Shown in pieces: positions 9,545 to 20,666 of a stretch of DNA of 64,000 nucleotides. Origin of the DNA: Pollenia angustigena (Eukaryota > Arthropoda > Insecta > Diptera > Polleniidae); NCBI GenBank assembly GCA_930367215.1, contig OV884059.1, forward strand, positions 67,799,393 to 67,863,392. Reading direction: 5' to 3'. The position numbers and the translations under genes are program-made. A model generated the notes under the pieces. It had not been told where the DNA came from, did no database searches, and saw only the letters and a list, made by a program, of their open reading frames with translations. The number at the start of each line of letters is the position of its first letter. Position 1 is the first letter of the stretch.

Positions 9545-11965
9545 AAAAAATGTCTTAAGGTTATTTAGAACTCAGCGATCAAAACTCGCGTCTTTATTAA
9601 AGAAACTCAAACGCCAAGAATACGTTATTAATTTTGTAACGATTTTTGTTATTGTCCTGTAAAAAAAATAATAGTTTAGTGACGTCCATTAAAATTTAAG
9701 GTGACGATTTATAAATTACTATTTGTTTTTTGATATTTCCTGCCCTAGACATAATAAATAAAAATTTTAATTTCACTTAAAATATTTACAGCCTGGCCTA
9801 TGGTGTCGATCGAAAACAAGTTACTCATTATCGTTTTTAAGCGGCTTACTTATTCTCGACTTGTCGGTTGTCAGGACTTAAGCTGGAGGTCCACACCATG
9901 CGTTACACGACTTTTCGCTGCATACAGCTGTCGAAAAAGTAGAATCTGTATTGTTATATGTAACAAATTACATACATGCACAAAAGCGAAGGATGCATTG
10001 TGGCGTTGAATGGGAAGAATGGGAAAAGCAGGTTTACTTTACTTTTACTTGTGGTATTGCCGCATAAAGAGCTTTGCATGTCACTTAGAACGTAGAACGC
10101 GTGCAAAGGTATACAAATCATGCAATGCGTGAAAGTGAAAAAGTTTGGTGAGGACCTGCAGCTTAACATTGTTGCATCACATTGTATATTGGAGCTGTAT
10201 TTCAATTTAACGGATATTTTAACATAAGATATTTATTTAGACTATCCTGTAAGAATATTTTGAAATTACATTACTTTTCTATCTAGAAAATTCTGTACAG
10301 TGGTTTGAACACTAGAATTATCATAATAATAATTTAAACTAATAAAGGTGTGCTGGACGAAATATTCGCCGTCATATCTAAATGTTTTGATCTTAAGTTT
10401 TTAGTGGGCCGCAAATCAGTTGTTTGTCGTTGAAAATTCAAACTTGTTAGCTTGTTTTGGAATTGATCTGTCTCTATATATTAATTAGTGGGGAAAGATT
10501 TTATTCTCCTATTATTAGCTAATTTTGTAGTGAGAGAAATTTTGTAGAAATAATGGGCTAAGGATGCTTTGCTGGTTTTATTATACCGCTATTTCATGGA
10601 GACATTTCTATGTTTTTGGATAAATAAAAATCCGATTTATGGCATTTTAAATATCATTAAATTAGTTGATCCCTCTCTTTAAATAAAAATGGAGCTTTAA
10701 AAGATTATTTTAGTGTAGGATTATTTAAGGCTTTTTGAAACGTTTCCTACAAATTAAAAATTTTAAAGACTCTTGTTTACCACCCTCGTAAGAAACACCT
10801 ACAAAGATATACCTAACAAATCGTGACTATAAATAAAAGAGACATTTTTTTTTTTTGGGTAAAAGGAAATTAAAGTTGAAGTTAAATTGCTACAGCGAAT
10901 GTAAAACGGCAAACCGAGTAATTAAGTGAGCGATGGGGGGTGGTATAGAGAGAAAAATGAAGTGTTAGGGAATAGGAAATTGAGGAGAAACGAAATTACA
11001 GTATTTTATTTTTTTTTACATGTTGACACTTGGAGATAACGCCATTTCTAGATGACAGTATAAATTATTAACTTTTGTTTATTTTATTATTTAATTTTTT
11101 GTAACATTTCAAATAGATTAAACAGGATGTTTAAACTTCAGTTCTAATAAGAATGAATGGATTTTTAAGTGCCTTAAGAGAAAAAATATTAAAAGTTTAT
11201 GTATATTTAATTTAAATTCTGTTTAGAATAGCGGATTAAAAGAGAACCTTAATATTTTTCCCACAATTTTTAACATTAATATAAAACTGAATATGTATTA
11301 CAAAACGTGTTGACAAATGTGGTTATTAATATGCAAATTTAGGGATTAATTGATATGTATGTAAATTTTGCTCCCAAGAAAAGTTGTTTTGAGTTTTGGC
11401 GTATCTAATTGTGAAAACAGTCTACTTCTAAGGCAATTATTATGAAACTTTCTGTGTGTTGTATGTCCTAACTATTTACAAATAAATAAATAACTATTTT
11501 AAACAATTTAATTAGGTAATTTTTTTTTAATTTTTAAGCAAATCTCTTAAAACTGGTAAAAAAAATAGCCTAACAATGTGATGTAAGTATAGGGAATGTT
11601 TCGCAAACATGGGTAGGACTCGTTTTGGATCCACCGTAAACATTGTTATGACGAAATCAATATATTACCAGATTTTGCATTAGAAGAAAAGATATCGGAC
11701 ATAAAGGCAATTGTGGATTTACTTCCACAGAGAAATCTATTATGATATTGAGGCTTATATGTTGTAGTAATTTGTAAAAAAAAAATTTATCTAGTTTTAT
11801 AGACTTATTCTTATTAAAAAGTATATTGTGCTAGAGAACCATAACGCACTTATGCTTTTTTTAATTTTATGTGTGATACATTTTGTCAAGACACTAAAAT
11901 TGAAAAGAAATTTTTGTCGATGAACGTGGTATTTGGGATTGGTGAACCGATAACGTTGTAAGAGT
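9545..11965. other. No recognisable feature (2.4 kb of intron)
   Basis: AT-rich sequence without recognisable coding, RNA or transposon ends. The block at about 9635-9715 (around AAGGTGACGAT) resembles 24535-24625, just outside an LTR-like repeat there, so it may be an old repeat fragment. Confidence 0.5.
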
Positions 11966-12045
11966 AGTGGCCTCCTTACTCACACATAAATATTGCGGAC
12001 ACGTTAACGTTGCGGTCGACTTAAATTGTTGGTTGGTGCTTTAAA
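11966..12045 (-). repeat. End fragment of element W
   Basis: The stretch starting GGCCTCCTTACTCACACATA and running to GTTGCGGTCGACTT matches the complement of the right end of the element at 22414-22979 over about 70 bases. Confidence 0.6.
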
Positions 12046-12185
12046 ATTAGTTTAATTTTAGTTTGCATACTTAAAGTATTAACATGCTCTCTTTTTAATC
12101 CCATTATTGCCCATTCTTTTGCATAATATTCTTTTATCGCATTATAATTGAAGAACTAGATGATTTCTTTCATTGTGTTAATGTG

Positions 12186-12554
12186 CACACAGAAAGCAAA
12201 ACACTCGGGATAAATCAAGTTTTTTGTGATTACTTTAAGTACGAGTAGTACTCAAAAATTCAAATACGAATAACACTTAAACGTACTCAAAACAATCCTA
12301 ATTACTTTCGATAACTAATCCCGGAATTTCTTGAAATAAGTATAAAATTCTTAAATCAAGTAAAAAAAAGATTTAACTTTTCGTTGTGTTTGACCAACCG
12401 GCTTAGGCATGTTTTGAATATCTAAACACATTGAAAAATGGTCTGGCCAGACTCATGTGTTACATGAATCAATCTTTCTGTACTTGATTCAAGAAAATCC
12501 ATACTCACCGTACTATTATTACCGCTTCGGATTGATTGATTTTTCTTTTGAGTG
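12186..12554. mobile_element. Small MITE with CACACAGAAAG-type ends (369 bp)
   Basis: The left end CACACAGAAAGCAAAA and the complement of the right end, CACTCAAAAGAAAAA, are imperfect inverted repeats. TG and TA flank them. The right 75 bases, around GATTGATTGATTTTTCTT, recur near 48665-48735. The ends resemble those of the elements at 22599-22824 and 45264-46565. Confidence 0.5.
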
Positions 12555-12589
12555 TACCTCACGTAGTTCTGATTAACCGATTTGACAGT

Positions 12590-12770
12590 GCGTCCATCCC
12601 TAGGGGAAAGCTAACTAGCAAAAAACTTGTCACGTGACAGTTCTAAAGTGGTCGGGACCAGTACTAGCTCTAACACTCTACATGAAGGTGACGTGTGACT
12701 TTAACATGGCGATGAAGGGGATAACTGGCACCTTTTTGACACTTTGTAACAGGTGACTGAAATTACCTCA
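12590..12770 (-). repeat. Diverged fragment of repeat E
   Basis: Stretches such as CTTTAACATGG and TCCCTAGGGGAAAG follow the order seen in the E copy at 57081-57626 but are strongly diverged. A family link is likely; the limits are approximate. Confidence 0.4.
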
Positions 12771-12898
12771 ATGAAGCTCCTTTTCGGTTAATATAATGCC
12801 TGCCGCAGATTTTGTCCCGAGTGTTCCATGACAATATGATAGATCCACTTCATATTAAGTAATAGAAGAGTTAAATTTATCAAAATTTATATGACTTA

Positions 12899-13024
12899 CG
12901 GCCATTATTACAACTTAAAGTTAGCTAAAGTTAAGATTAAATTGACAGATAATAATGTATTATCTGTCAAAAAGCTTCTGTTAACTGTCGGATAACAGCT
13001 AACGCCAAGTTATAATAATGGCCC
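12899..13024. mobile_element. 126-bp palindromic MITE, family R copy 1, TSD TTA
   Basis: The ends are inverted (C/G)GGCCATTATTA(T/C)AACTT. An inner palindrome TTGACAGATAATA/TATTATCTGTCAA sits at the centre. TTA lies on both sides (12896-12898 and 13025-13027). The second copy at 52339-52464 has the same length, the opposite orientation and TAA duplications. This fits a PIF/Harbinger-type MITE with TWA targets. Confidence 0.82.
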
Positions 13025-13139
13025 TTATAAATATAAGCTCTTGCGTTTTGTACAACAATTTTAAAAAACGTTGTGGGCGTCAATGGAATGTTCGCAAACA
13101 TAAAATGGAGAATAAAACGTAGAAAAATTTTAATTTTAT

Positions 13140-13590
13140 CAGATTCATCCGCATCGCAGCGTCACGTAAGACCAATCTGCTATATTGACTTTCTTGGAAT
13201 CTTCTTCGACCCTATCAAGCCATCTTGACCATGGTTTGCCACTTACTCTGGTTTTTTATGGTGCAGCGTTCATAGTTCTGTATTGAGCTCTGCTCTGAGG
13301 CATTCTGCCTTTATAAGCTTCACCACGTCTTTACCTTCGATTATATTGTCGAACTCTCAGTTGCTTCATTTGGTAGCCTCCGTCGTCATCGTGTTTTCAA
13401 AGATCCTTTCAAGGATCCATAAGTTTTCTTCATCTGCCTGAGTCAAAGCCCATGTTTCACAGCTGTATGCTAACACTGGCAGCACAATTGTTTTGTATAG
13501 CCTTATTTTCAAAGCGCGTGGTATCAACTTTGAATTAAATTGTTTGATGTGAGCATAGAATGCCTTATGGGCGGCTTGAATGAGTAGCAC
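13140..13590 (-). pseudogene. LINE reverse transcriptase C-terminal fragment
   Basis: Minus-strand open frame 13366-13590 reads RALKIRLYKTIVLPVLAYSC followed by ETWALTQADEENLWILER, the thumb/C-terminal region of a non-LTR reverse transcriptase. Below it, in shifted frames, is KPWSRWLDRVEEDSKKVNIADW, the usual tail of the same ORF. The catalytic core is absent. This is the last part of a dead element of undetermined clade. The boundary of the 1342-bp tandem duplication (13281) falls inside it, so the second copy repeats only the 13281-13590 portion. Confidence 0.8.
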
Positions 13591-13886
13591 CCAAGTTTGT
13601 TTGTTTCCGCTTCTAGGACAACGAAGCTTTTAGCCAGCTCTTGAACACTGTGCGCTATTTGAGCATATGCGCACATTATTTTCGACCGTGTAAAAATATG
13701 TCTTCCACTATCTTAGGATGATATTGCATGGTTGCGACATAAATTAAAGGTTGTTGTTGATAGGGCATCACCCATTTTACTCCTGAAGTTATACAAAGCA
13801 ACTATGCATGTTGTGATCTATTAGATAAGTTAATAAACGCATTTAATGTTAGTAAAACAAATGTATACAATCTTAGTACTTTATGT

Positions 13887-14307
13887 TGTTACGTTTTAAC
13901 TTTTTAAAACGCGTTTCGGTTTATTCCCTTAATAATAAACCTTTGAGTAATTGCAAATCAAAATAAATACGCACACTTATTCAACTTAGCAAACTTTATT
14001 GAGTTTAATATAGTGTTAACTGAATTTTTCCTTTATTGATAGTAACGAACTAAGCCGTTTAGTGTCTCAAATCAAACTAAACTTAACATATATGAGTTAG
14101 CATGTATTTATTGTTACCAACCACTCTAGTAGATTTAAGAACCATTCCAGTCGATTACAGAACAGTATGTCCGAGTTTATTTAAAATAACTGTTATACAT
14201 TTAAACCTAAAGTCTAAAATTACTAGAAAGTTAAATACAGTATAATTTACAAGATAACTTATAACTAGAACTATAAATAATTCTTAGATAAATCTAATTT
14301 CGTAACA
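13887..14307. repeat. Solo-LTR-like segment, family T copy 1 (421 bp)
   Basis: Begins TGTTACG and ends CGTAACA, a 7-bp inverted repeat with TG...CA ends as in retrotransposon LTRs. A polyadenylation signal and the small palindrome GGTTTATT...AATAAACC lie inside. No target duplication is visible. The third copy (24716-26173) has equivalent ends once two inserted MITEs are removed, which supports these limits. It could also be a MITE. Confidence 0.5.
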
Positions 14308-14435
14308 ACTTACATATATTTGATGTAAATCCAAAGCCAACTGTATTGACATCAAATGAAAATAGTTTAATTATTGAAACATGATATTTGTTTGAAAATT
14401 GGAATTTCACGAAAAGAATTGTTTGGTAAGTTTTG

Positions 14436-14555
14436 CTTGATTCTCATCCAAGCCAAAAATTCCTTGCTTAAATAAAGAAACATTTTACTTAAATGTGTGG
14501 CTTACATGTACAATTTATAATAAGTAATTTTTGGCTTGGCCGAGAATCATGCAAG
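14436..14555. other. Imperfect hairpin (CCAAGCCAAAAATT arms)
   Basis: CCAAGCCAAAAATT (14448-14461) and its exact complement (14526-14539) form the inner stem. The outer CTTGATTCTC and GAGAATCATGCAAG extend it imperfectly. It is repeated in the duplicated unit at 15778-15897. Confidence 0.7.
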
Positions 14556-14707
14556 ATGTTCTCAGTTCAAACCTTAAATGTTAAATACATAATTCTTTCC
14601 GAGTTAGAACAAGCAGTTACAGTATTGAGCTCTGCTCTGAGGCATTCTGCCTTTATAAGCTTCACCACGTCTTTACCTTCGATTATATTGTCGAACTCTC
14701 AGTTGCT

Positions 14708-14932
14708 TCATTTGGTAGCCTCCGTCGTCATCGTGTTTTCAAAGATCCTTTCAAGGATCCATAAGTTTTCTTCATCTGCCTGAGTCAAAGCCCATGTTTC
14801 ACAGCTGTATGCTAACACTGGCAGCACAATTGTTTTGTATAGCCTTATTTTCAAAGCGCGTGGTATCAACTTTGAATTAAATTGTTTGATGTGAGCATAG
14901 AATGCCTTATGGGCGGCTTGAATGAGTAGCAC
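14708..14932 (-). pseudogene. LINE reverse transcriptase fragment, duplicated copy
   Basis: The 74-codon translation is identical to 13366-13590, carried by the tandem duplication rather than by a separate insertion. The region downstream on the minus strand (the RWLDRVEED tail) is missing because the duplication breakpoint cuts it. Confidence 0.8.
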
Positions 14933-15228
14933 CCAAGTTTGTTTGTTTCCGCTTCTAGGACAACGAAGCTTTTAGCCAGCTCTTGAACACTGTGCGCTAT
15001 TTGAGCATATGCGCACATTATTTTCGACCGTGTAAAAATATGTCTTCCACTATCTTAGGATGATATTGCATGGTTGCGACATAAATTAAAGGTTGTTGTT
15101 GATAGGGCATCACCCATTTTACTCCTGAAGTTATACAAAGCAACTATGCATGTTGTGATCTATTAGATAAGTTAATAAACGCATTTAATGTTAGTAAAAC
15201 AAATGTATACAATCTTAGTACTTTATGT

Positions 15229-15649
15229 TGTTACGTTTTAACTTTTTAAAACGCGTTTCGGTTTATTCCCTTAATAATAAACCTTTGAGTAATTGCAAAT
15301 CAAAATAAATACGCACACTTATTCAACTTAGCAAACTTTATTGAGTTTAATATAGTGTTAACTGAATTTTTCCTTTATTGATAGTAACGAACTAAGCCGT
15401 TTAGTGTCTCAAATCAAACTAAACTTAACATATATGAGTTAGCATGTATTTATTGTTACCAACCACTCTAGTAGATTTAAGAACCATTCCAGTCGATTAC
15501 AGAACAGTATGTCCGAGTTTATTTAAAATAACTGTTATACATTTAAACCTAAAGTCTAAAATTACTAGAAAGTTAAATACAGTATAATTTACAAGATAAC
15601 TTATAACTAGAACTATAAATAATTCTTAGATAAATCTAATTTCGTAACA
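15229..15649. repeat. Solo-LTR-like segment, family T copy 2
   Basis: Same TGTTACG...CGTAACA segment as 13887-14307, displaced by exactly 1342 bases within unit 2. Confidence 0.5.
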
Positions 15650-16568
15650 ACTTACATATATTTGATGTAAATCCAAAGCCAACTGTATTGACATCAAATG
15701 AAAATAGTTTAATTATTGAAACATGATATTTGTTTGAAAATTGGAATTTCACGAAAAGAATTGTTTGGTAAGTTTTGCTTGATTCTCATCCAAGCCAAAA
15801 ATTCCTTGCTTAAATAAAGAAACATTTTACTTAAATGTGTGGCTTACATGTACAATTTATAATAAGTAATTTTTGGCTTGGCCGAGAATCATGCAAGATG
15901 TTCTCAGTTCAAACCTTAAATGTTAAATACATAATTCTTTCCGAGTTAGAACAAGCAGTTACAGAATGATTTGACAGCCTATTTCTAGTATGAATTAAGA
16001 GTCCGGAGGAACGTTTGCCTTTATAGCCAAAAGAATATTATATCTTTGGGCACTTTCAGGTGTTTCAACACTTTCTTCAAAAGAAAAAGATTTTCTTTGA
16101 ATAGAATTAGCGTTTTCTTTACAAATTACTGTATCAATATTTTCCTCAAATATAAGTTTTTCACTTTTGTCATCATCCCTTAAAAAAATAGTATTTAATG
16201 CATTTTTCAGAATCTTTTCCAAACACATCTGCATAGGAAATCATAAAACTTTCAGAAGCAAGTGGGAACAACCGGTTTTTTGTTTTTTGTTTTTTTTTAC
16301 TTATTTTATATTATAAAGTGTGTATAATTTTACTTCTGAATTTAATTCGAAATTTCAGATATTAGCTTACTTACCCGATTTAAGTCAATTTGTTGTTCTA
16401 GCGCAGGAAAGTAAAGTTGTCAAAAATAATTTAAAAAAAACACTAGGAGTTTTCGCACAAATTTCACGTGATTTTTTTCCGGGAAATCCCTTGTGAAAAT
16501 ACACTAAAATCTATAGATCCAATTGACGATAACTATCAACATTTTTGTTTTATTTTTCTCTTTTAAAG

Positions 16569-16780
16569 GTGTTTTTCTCTTCTGTTGGCTGCCGTTCTTC
16601 TCCTGCAACATCATGGATGCAATGTGTTCAAAATTCGACAAAGATTGTAGTCCTGGCGTAACAGCCTTCATCTTCACCACCTGGCTGGGATACATTAACA
16701 GTTTTGTGAATCCCGTCATTTACACCATCTTCAATCCGGAGTTTCGAAAGGCCTTTAAGAAAATCATGCATATAGGGTGA
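16569..16780 (+). CDS. Dop2R: D2-like dopamine receptor, terminal exon C (TM6, TM7, tail)
   Basis: Last coding exon. A strong acceptor (tttttctcttttaaag) ends at 16568. The first two bases complete the Gly codon from exon B, and the frame runs 69 more codons to TGA 16778-16780. The helix 6 motif FCWLPFF carries the conserved Cys-Trp-x-Pro switch. The third extracellular loop has two Cys (CSKFDKDC). Helix 7 ends NPVIY, the NPxxY activation motif. Helix 8 and the tail are NPEFRKAFKKIMHIG, only a few residues past the membrane. A very short tail ending in basic/hydrophobic helix 8 is characteristic of D2-like dopamine receptors and separates them from D1-like and octopamine receptors. The product is a plasma-membrane receptor for dopamine expected to signal through inhibitory G proteins. 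Exons A and B are about 15 kb upstream. Confidence 0.93.
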
Positions 16781-17830
16781 TTAATATTCCAACGGATGAC
16801 GACAGCACGAAAAACAAACAAGTTGCATCACAAAATCGAAATTTTACTTGTAACAAAAACAATACAGCAATTCAATATCAAATCCTGGCATATTTTTAAG
16901 GTAATTTCTTTTATTTAAATATTTATAAAATGAGTTGGCTGTTTCTTTGCTGTGCAACAAACATTTTGGTTCTTATTTTCTATTTCTGTGTGAATAGATG
17001 GTCTAAAGACATGCAAAATGTACAATATTATTTTCAAAAAATAAAAAACAGAAAAGAAGTAAAATAAAATAAATTACTAAATAATGATGATTGCATTCAA
17101 ATTCAAAATTCAATGCAATTTATGGTCCGTTAAAGGAAACAAGAAAGAAACCACTAACAAAATAAAATTATGGTAATTGTGCCAAACTCAAATGTTCAAA
17201 CAAAATAATAATTATAATGAAAAAAAATATAAAATATAATAACTTTTTTATAACAATATAGTGAAAATAAACAAAATAAGAGAAATAAATAATCGATAGA
17301 GAATATGAATTTGTATACAAAGTATTTTTAAGAGAAATTCACTGTTAAAGATAAACAAAAATCAAACTTTTATTTTAATTTTTTTATTATTCAATTGTTT
17401 AAAACTAAATAAAGCCTACTTTAAGGAAAATAAAAACAACTTAAGCGCCCTTTAGTATACTATACTATAAAGGGCATTTTTAATTTCAGGTTGTTTTAAA
17501 ATTTCTATAATTTTGTTTTTAGTTTAAAATGATTTCAAACTTTTTTTTAATATTGGTTTTTGTCTCAAAAGTAGACAAGTTTTGTTCATTCATTCGCAAT
17601 AAAAAATTTATACATATCATTTGGCCCAACGTAAGTCATTTATGAATAGAAATAATAATCGTAAGTGAAAATTATTACAATATGAAACCAACGATTAATT
17701 TATCATATCTACACAATTAAAATAAAAATTATGTTTTTATAATTATCATTACTATTTACATAATTTTTGTCTAATTATATTGGTCTACTATATTCTCACT
17801 CTTAAAATGACAATGTTTGAAAATAAATTA
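16781..17830 (+). other. Probable Dop2R 3' untranslated region
   Basis: AT-rich, apparently repeat-free sequence directly after the receptor stop codon. A candidate poly(A) signal AATAAA lies at 17408-17413 in a U/A-rich context, and a hairpin follows at 17447-17475. The true 3' end cannot be fixed from sequence; other AATAAA motifs occur earlier and later. Confidence 0.45.
17447..17475. other. Hairpin GCCCTTTAGTATA/TATACTATAAAGGGC
   Basis: An almost perfect stem with a 2-base bulge, followed by a run of T's. It lies 34 bp past the candidate poly(A) signal. It may be a small MITE relic or a structured 3' UTR element. Confidence 0.45.
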
Positions 17831-18503
17831 AACGAGGTAGCGTGCTATTTTCGGCTGTGCCGAATCTTATATACGCTTCACCATTGTGCGAACAGAATAC
17901 TGAGCAACTAGACAAAAACTCAATAATTTCTACATATACATACATATTAACAATACTAAAAACTTCATAATAAATTAAATTTAAAAAGCGAAAACTGGTA
18001 AATATTTGTATACCCTTCACCACAGGTGGTGAAAAGGTGTTAGACCCTATAAAGTATATATATTATCGGTCCTTATGAGGACCGAAGTTGATTTAACGAT
18101 GTCCGTCTGTCCGTTGAAATGAATTTTCCGAAGACCCCATATATGATGGGGGCCAGGTTATTATACATTTATGTCACATATGGTCCGGAATTGTTTACTA
18201 TTGAAATTCAGCAAGATCGGTCCACGAATGGCTGAGATGTGAGTAAAAAATCACGACTGCCTCAAATTTTTTCCTTTAAAGGTCCAATTAGACGTGACAT
18301 TATCATGCCAACACTGTATTACCAAATCGACATAAACATACTACATAAACCAATTGAATTTTGGTTTCTACGGTCATACAGTGGCTATGGTAATACAGTG
18401 TTGGTAATGGTGTTTTTTATGTTGTTTTTTTATACCCTTCACTGCAAGTGGTGGATTTTATTTTTATTGTGTTTAATTCAACGCATACACATACACATTA
18501 ATG
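17830..18503 (+). repeat. Dispersed repeat B' (TATACCCTTCACC type), + copy
   Basis: Contains the start motif GTGCTATTTTCGGCTGTGCC (17839-17858), TATACCCTTCACCACAGGTG at 18010-18029, CCTATAAAGTATATATATTA, GATGTCCGTCTGTCCGTTGA and a mid-section around GATCGGTCC. The same blocks occur at 22000-22312 (-) and 59709-60860 (+), with an end fragment at 20606-20666 (-). It is related in layout to repeat B. The right side is interrupted by the element at 18504. Confidence 0.6.
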
Positions 18504-19202
18504 CATCCCAGTTGGCCACGTCTTTAAGACATCTTCGAAGACGGATGCACGACAATGTTAATACCTGCACGACATGTGAGGGACAGCGGGAACAAATCGT
18601 CAACGACTTTTTCGAACAAGTGTCGCGAAAATCGTGCACGACACAAAGAAAGACAATGTCGCCTACTTTATCATTAACGACTACCTGCATGACAATGTCG
18701 TCTATTTCGACGTCCACGACAAAAATTATTATATGGTTATCTAATTCAGACAATTTTTTAGTATAGTTGGCATTTTGATTTCTGTTATATGTTTTATATT
18801 CGACTCCTATAAGCAATCATTAAGTTGACAGTAAAGTACTAACTGCATGTAATCCATTTTCCAGCCCGCGAATAATCTCATCATCATTTGTAAATTTTTT
18901 GTAGGTATTTAAATCAACAACTAAAAAAAAAGAATGTGAGAATTTTAAGAAAACCAAGCAAGTGATTGAATAGCATTCAAGAAAACTTTGTCGTCAATAT
19001 CTTTTATACAAGACAGCTTATAAGACAATGTCGCTCACACTGTCCCACATAGAGTTTAATAGAGGACAACTTATAAGACAAAGTTGCTCATACTGTCCAA
19101 TATGAAGCTAAATAGAAGACAACTTACAAGACAACGTCGCTCAAACTGCCGTGCACGACGATTTCCTGTAAATTTCTGTTGGCAATCTGGCCAACTGGGA
19201 TG
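18504..19202. mobile_element. DNA transposon/MITE with perfect 15-bp TIR (699 bp)
   Basis: CATCCCAGTTGGCCA at 18504-18518 is exactly complementary to 19188-19202. The interior repeats TGCACGACA/ACAATGTCG motifs on both strands and ends in a 53-bp tandem array. No clear target duplication and no transposase are visible; the superfamily is undetermined. Confidence 0.8.
19013..19165 (+). repeat. 53-bp tandem array, about 2.8 units
   Basis: Units begin ACAACTTATAAGACAA at 19013, 19066 and 19119, exactly 53 bases apart, with point differences between units. It lies inside the element 18504-19202 near its right end. Confidence 0.85.
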
Positions 19203-19269
19203 TATATGATATGTCGCTCAAATAAAGAAACAAACTCATAGACTCAATATATTTTAATTTAACGCTTCT

Positions 19270-19345
19270 TTAGTAAAAGCATTCGTAGCCGAGTTGTTAA
19301 GTTCTCTCCTGAGACTGATGATATTGACAGTTCGAATCCCAAAAA
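19270..19345 (+). repeat. tRNA-like sequence (SINE head or tRNA pseudogene)
   Basis: GTAGCCGAGTTGTTAAG resembles a type II (Ser/Leu) tRNA box A region, and AGTTCGAATCCC is a near-perfect box B, about 45 bp apart. The acceptor ends do not pair, so it is not a functional tRNA. A T-rich run follows. Confidence 0.5.
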
Positions 19346-19459
19346 GTATTTTTTTTCATTTTTTTTAATTTAATTTTTTTATGTTCTAAAAAACGATTTT
19401 AAGATTGTAAAACGAATTTCAAACATCAACTTTGGCAAAAGAAGAAACGGGCTTAGGTA

Positions 19460-20503
19460 CATATCGTTCACTCAATATAACAATAGCGTATGTGCTCATA
19501 CGCTATTATTTTGTTATTGCATATTTAGAATCTCCAACATTGATTTTATGTCTGGTCAAAATTTCGTCAAATTCTACTTCCAAAAAGTGGGTCAAAATGT
19601 CGTTGGAAAAAATAGTGTATAATTTCTTGCTCAAAATTTTCCTTCAATAAGTGTGTAAGCTCATATGCGCTATTTTACTTGAAATTGCTACTCCAAAATT
19701 GTTAAAGGAATAATAGTGTATACGGTTTATACTCCATTTTAGCCTGTAGAAAAAAATACAACTTATGAAAACTTTAACTCATAAAATAGCTTATAATAAA
19801 ATACACTATAGTTTTAGAAATAGTTTCATTCCAACCATCGAAAGCTCCCTGATCTCCAAAATTTGTGCAAGAAGAATGTAATTCCTCGTGGCTCGCAGTC
19901 ATTTATTTTTAACTTACAAGGTAGAAAGAAGCGAACTTGTTAAGATGAGCCAGATGTAGCAGAGGAAGAGAAAGAAGACGAATGAACTTCAAGTTATTTT
20001 TGATTAACGCAATGTATGCCTTAATTTGTCATAATTTTTTTTTATAATATCCCGAATTGGAAAGTAATGAAAATGTGCCAATGAATCAACAAAACTATGA
20101 ATTAATCACTGTTTTATAATGTTACAAATTGATATTTTTGAGATCAAATATTTTAATAAAAATCCCGTAAAATTATTGAATAAAACAGCGTATACCATAC
20201 AAAATAAAATAGTGTATCAGATACATCATACGAATTCCTTAAAAAATAAAATAGCCTATATGGAAGACTTGCACTTTGAATGACATAATTATGGACTTAA
20301 AGGATGCGTAGAATAAAAAAAATTGGTCAATTTAAAGACAAGAAACGGTATTATGTATTCGTCGAAAAATCCAATAGGAAGAATTTTTATTTACCGCGAT
20401 ATTGAGGTTTTAATAGACATCCGATTTGACAAAAACTTTAAATACGATTTTCTCAAAACCCAAAAAAAATTATACGCTATTGTTATATTGAGGGGACGAT
20501 ATA
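19460..20503. mobile_element. Foldback/MITE with about 31-bp TIR, TA target (1044 bp)
   Basis: The left end CATATCGTTCACTCAATATA, continuing ACAATAGCGTA, is matched by the inverted right end starting TATATCGTCCCCTCAATATA. TA flanks both sides (19458-19459 and 20504-20505). Near the left end AATAGCGTATG and CATACGCTATT form a second hairpin. The interior is AT-rich with repeated AATAGTGTAT motifs and no transposase. Confidence 0.75.
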
Positions 20504-20605
20504 TACATTTTTTGTTTTTTTATATTCTTCGGCATGACGAAATGAAAAGTTGGCGTGGCTCAATTAATATTTATTTATACCTATCTAAAGAACTTTATTT
20601 ATGTT

Positions 20606-20666
20606 CTTATCTCATCATGGTGAAGGGTATATAAGATTCGGCCGAATATAGCACTCTTACTTGTTT
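20606..20666 (-). repeat. Start of repeat B', minus orientation
   Basis: The complement reads AACAAGTAAGAGTGCTATAT, continuing TCGGCCGAATCTTATATACC and CTTCACC, the opening of repeat B'. The rest of that copy is not visible. Confidence 0.6.

Larger units (their letters stand above)
13281..14622. repeat. 1342-bp tandem duplication, unit 1
   Basis: Begins TATTGAGCTCTGCTCTGAGG and ends GAACAAGCAGTTACAG. It is followed directly by unit 2 with a constant offset of 1342 bases. I saw no difference in the blocks compared, and the offset is the same at both ends, so there are no net indels. The unit contains the LINE tail, an LTR-like segment (13887-14307) and a hairpin (14436-14555). Confidence 0.93.
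14623..15964. repeat. 1342-bp tandem duplication, unit 2
   Basis: Second unit of the direct duplication. After ACAG at about 15961-15964 the sequence becomes unique. It contains repeated copies of the LINE tail (14708-14932), the LTR-like segment (15229-15649) and the hairpin. Confidence 0.93.
1907..16568 (+). other. 14,662-bp Dop2R intron filled with transposon debris
   Basis: Runs from the gtaagt donor at 1907 to the ctcttttaaag acceptor ending at 16568. It holds remnants of at least a Jockey-type LINE, a second LINE tail, a Tc1-like transposase, two hAT-like elements, palindromic MITEs and a 1342-bp tandem duplication, each listed separately. Stretches with no recognisable content are about 1907-2280, 6967-8190, 9545-11965 and 16000-16568. 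A 79-codon open frame on the minus strand at 15995-16234 has no recognised family. Confidence 0.85.

Noticed and set aside
13887..15649. An LTR retrotransposon bounded by the two TGTTACG...CGTAACA segments
   Set aside because: The segments are 1342 bp apart only because the whole region is tandemly duplicated. The sequence between them contains a LINE tail and no gag or pol.
18239..18816. ORFs of 175 and 112 codons on opposite strands
   Set aside because: They span the junction between repeat B' and the CATCCCAG element and mirror its ACGACA repeats, so they are products of repeat composition.
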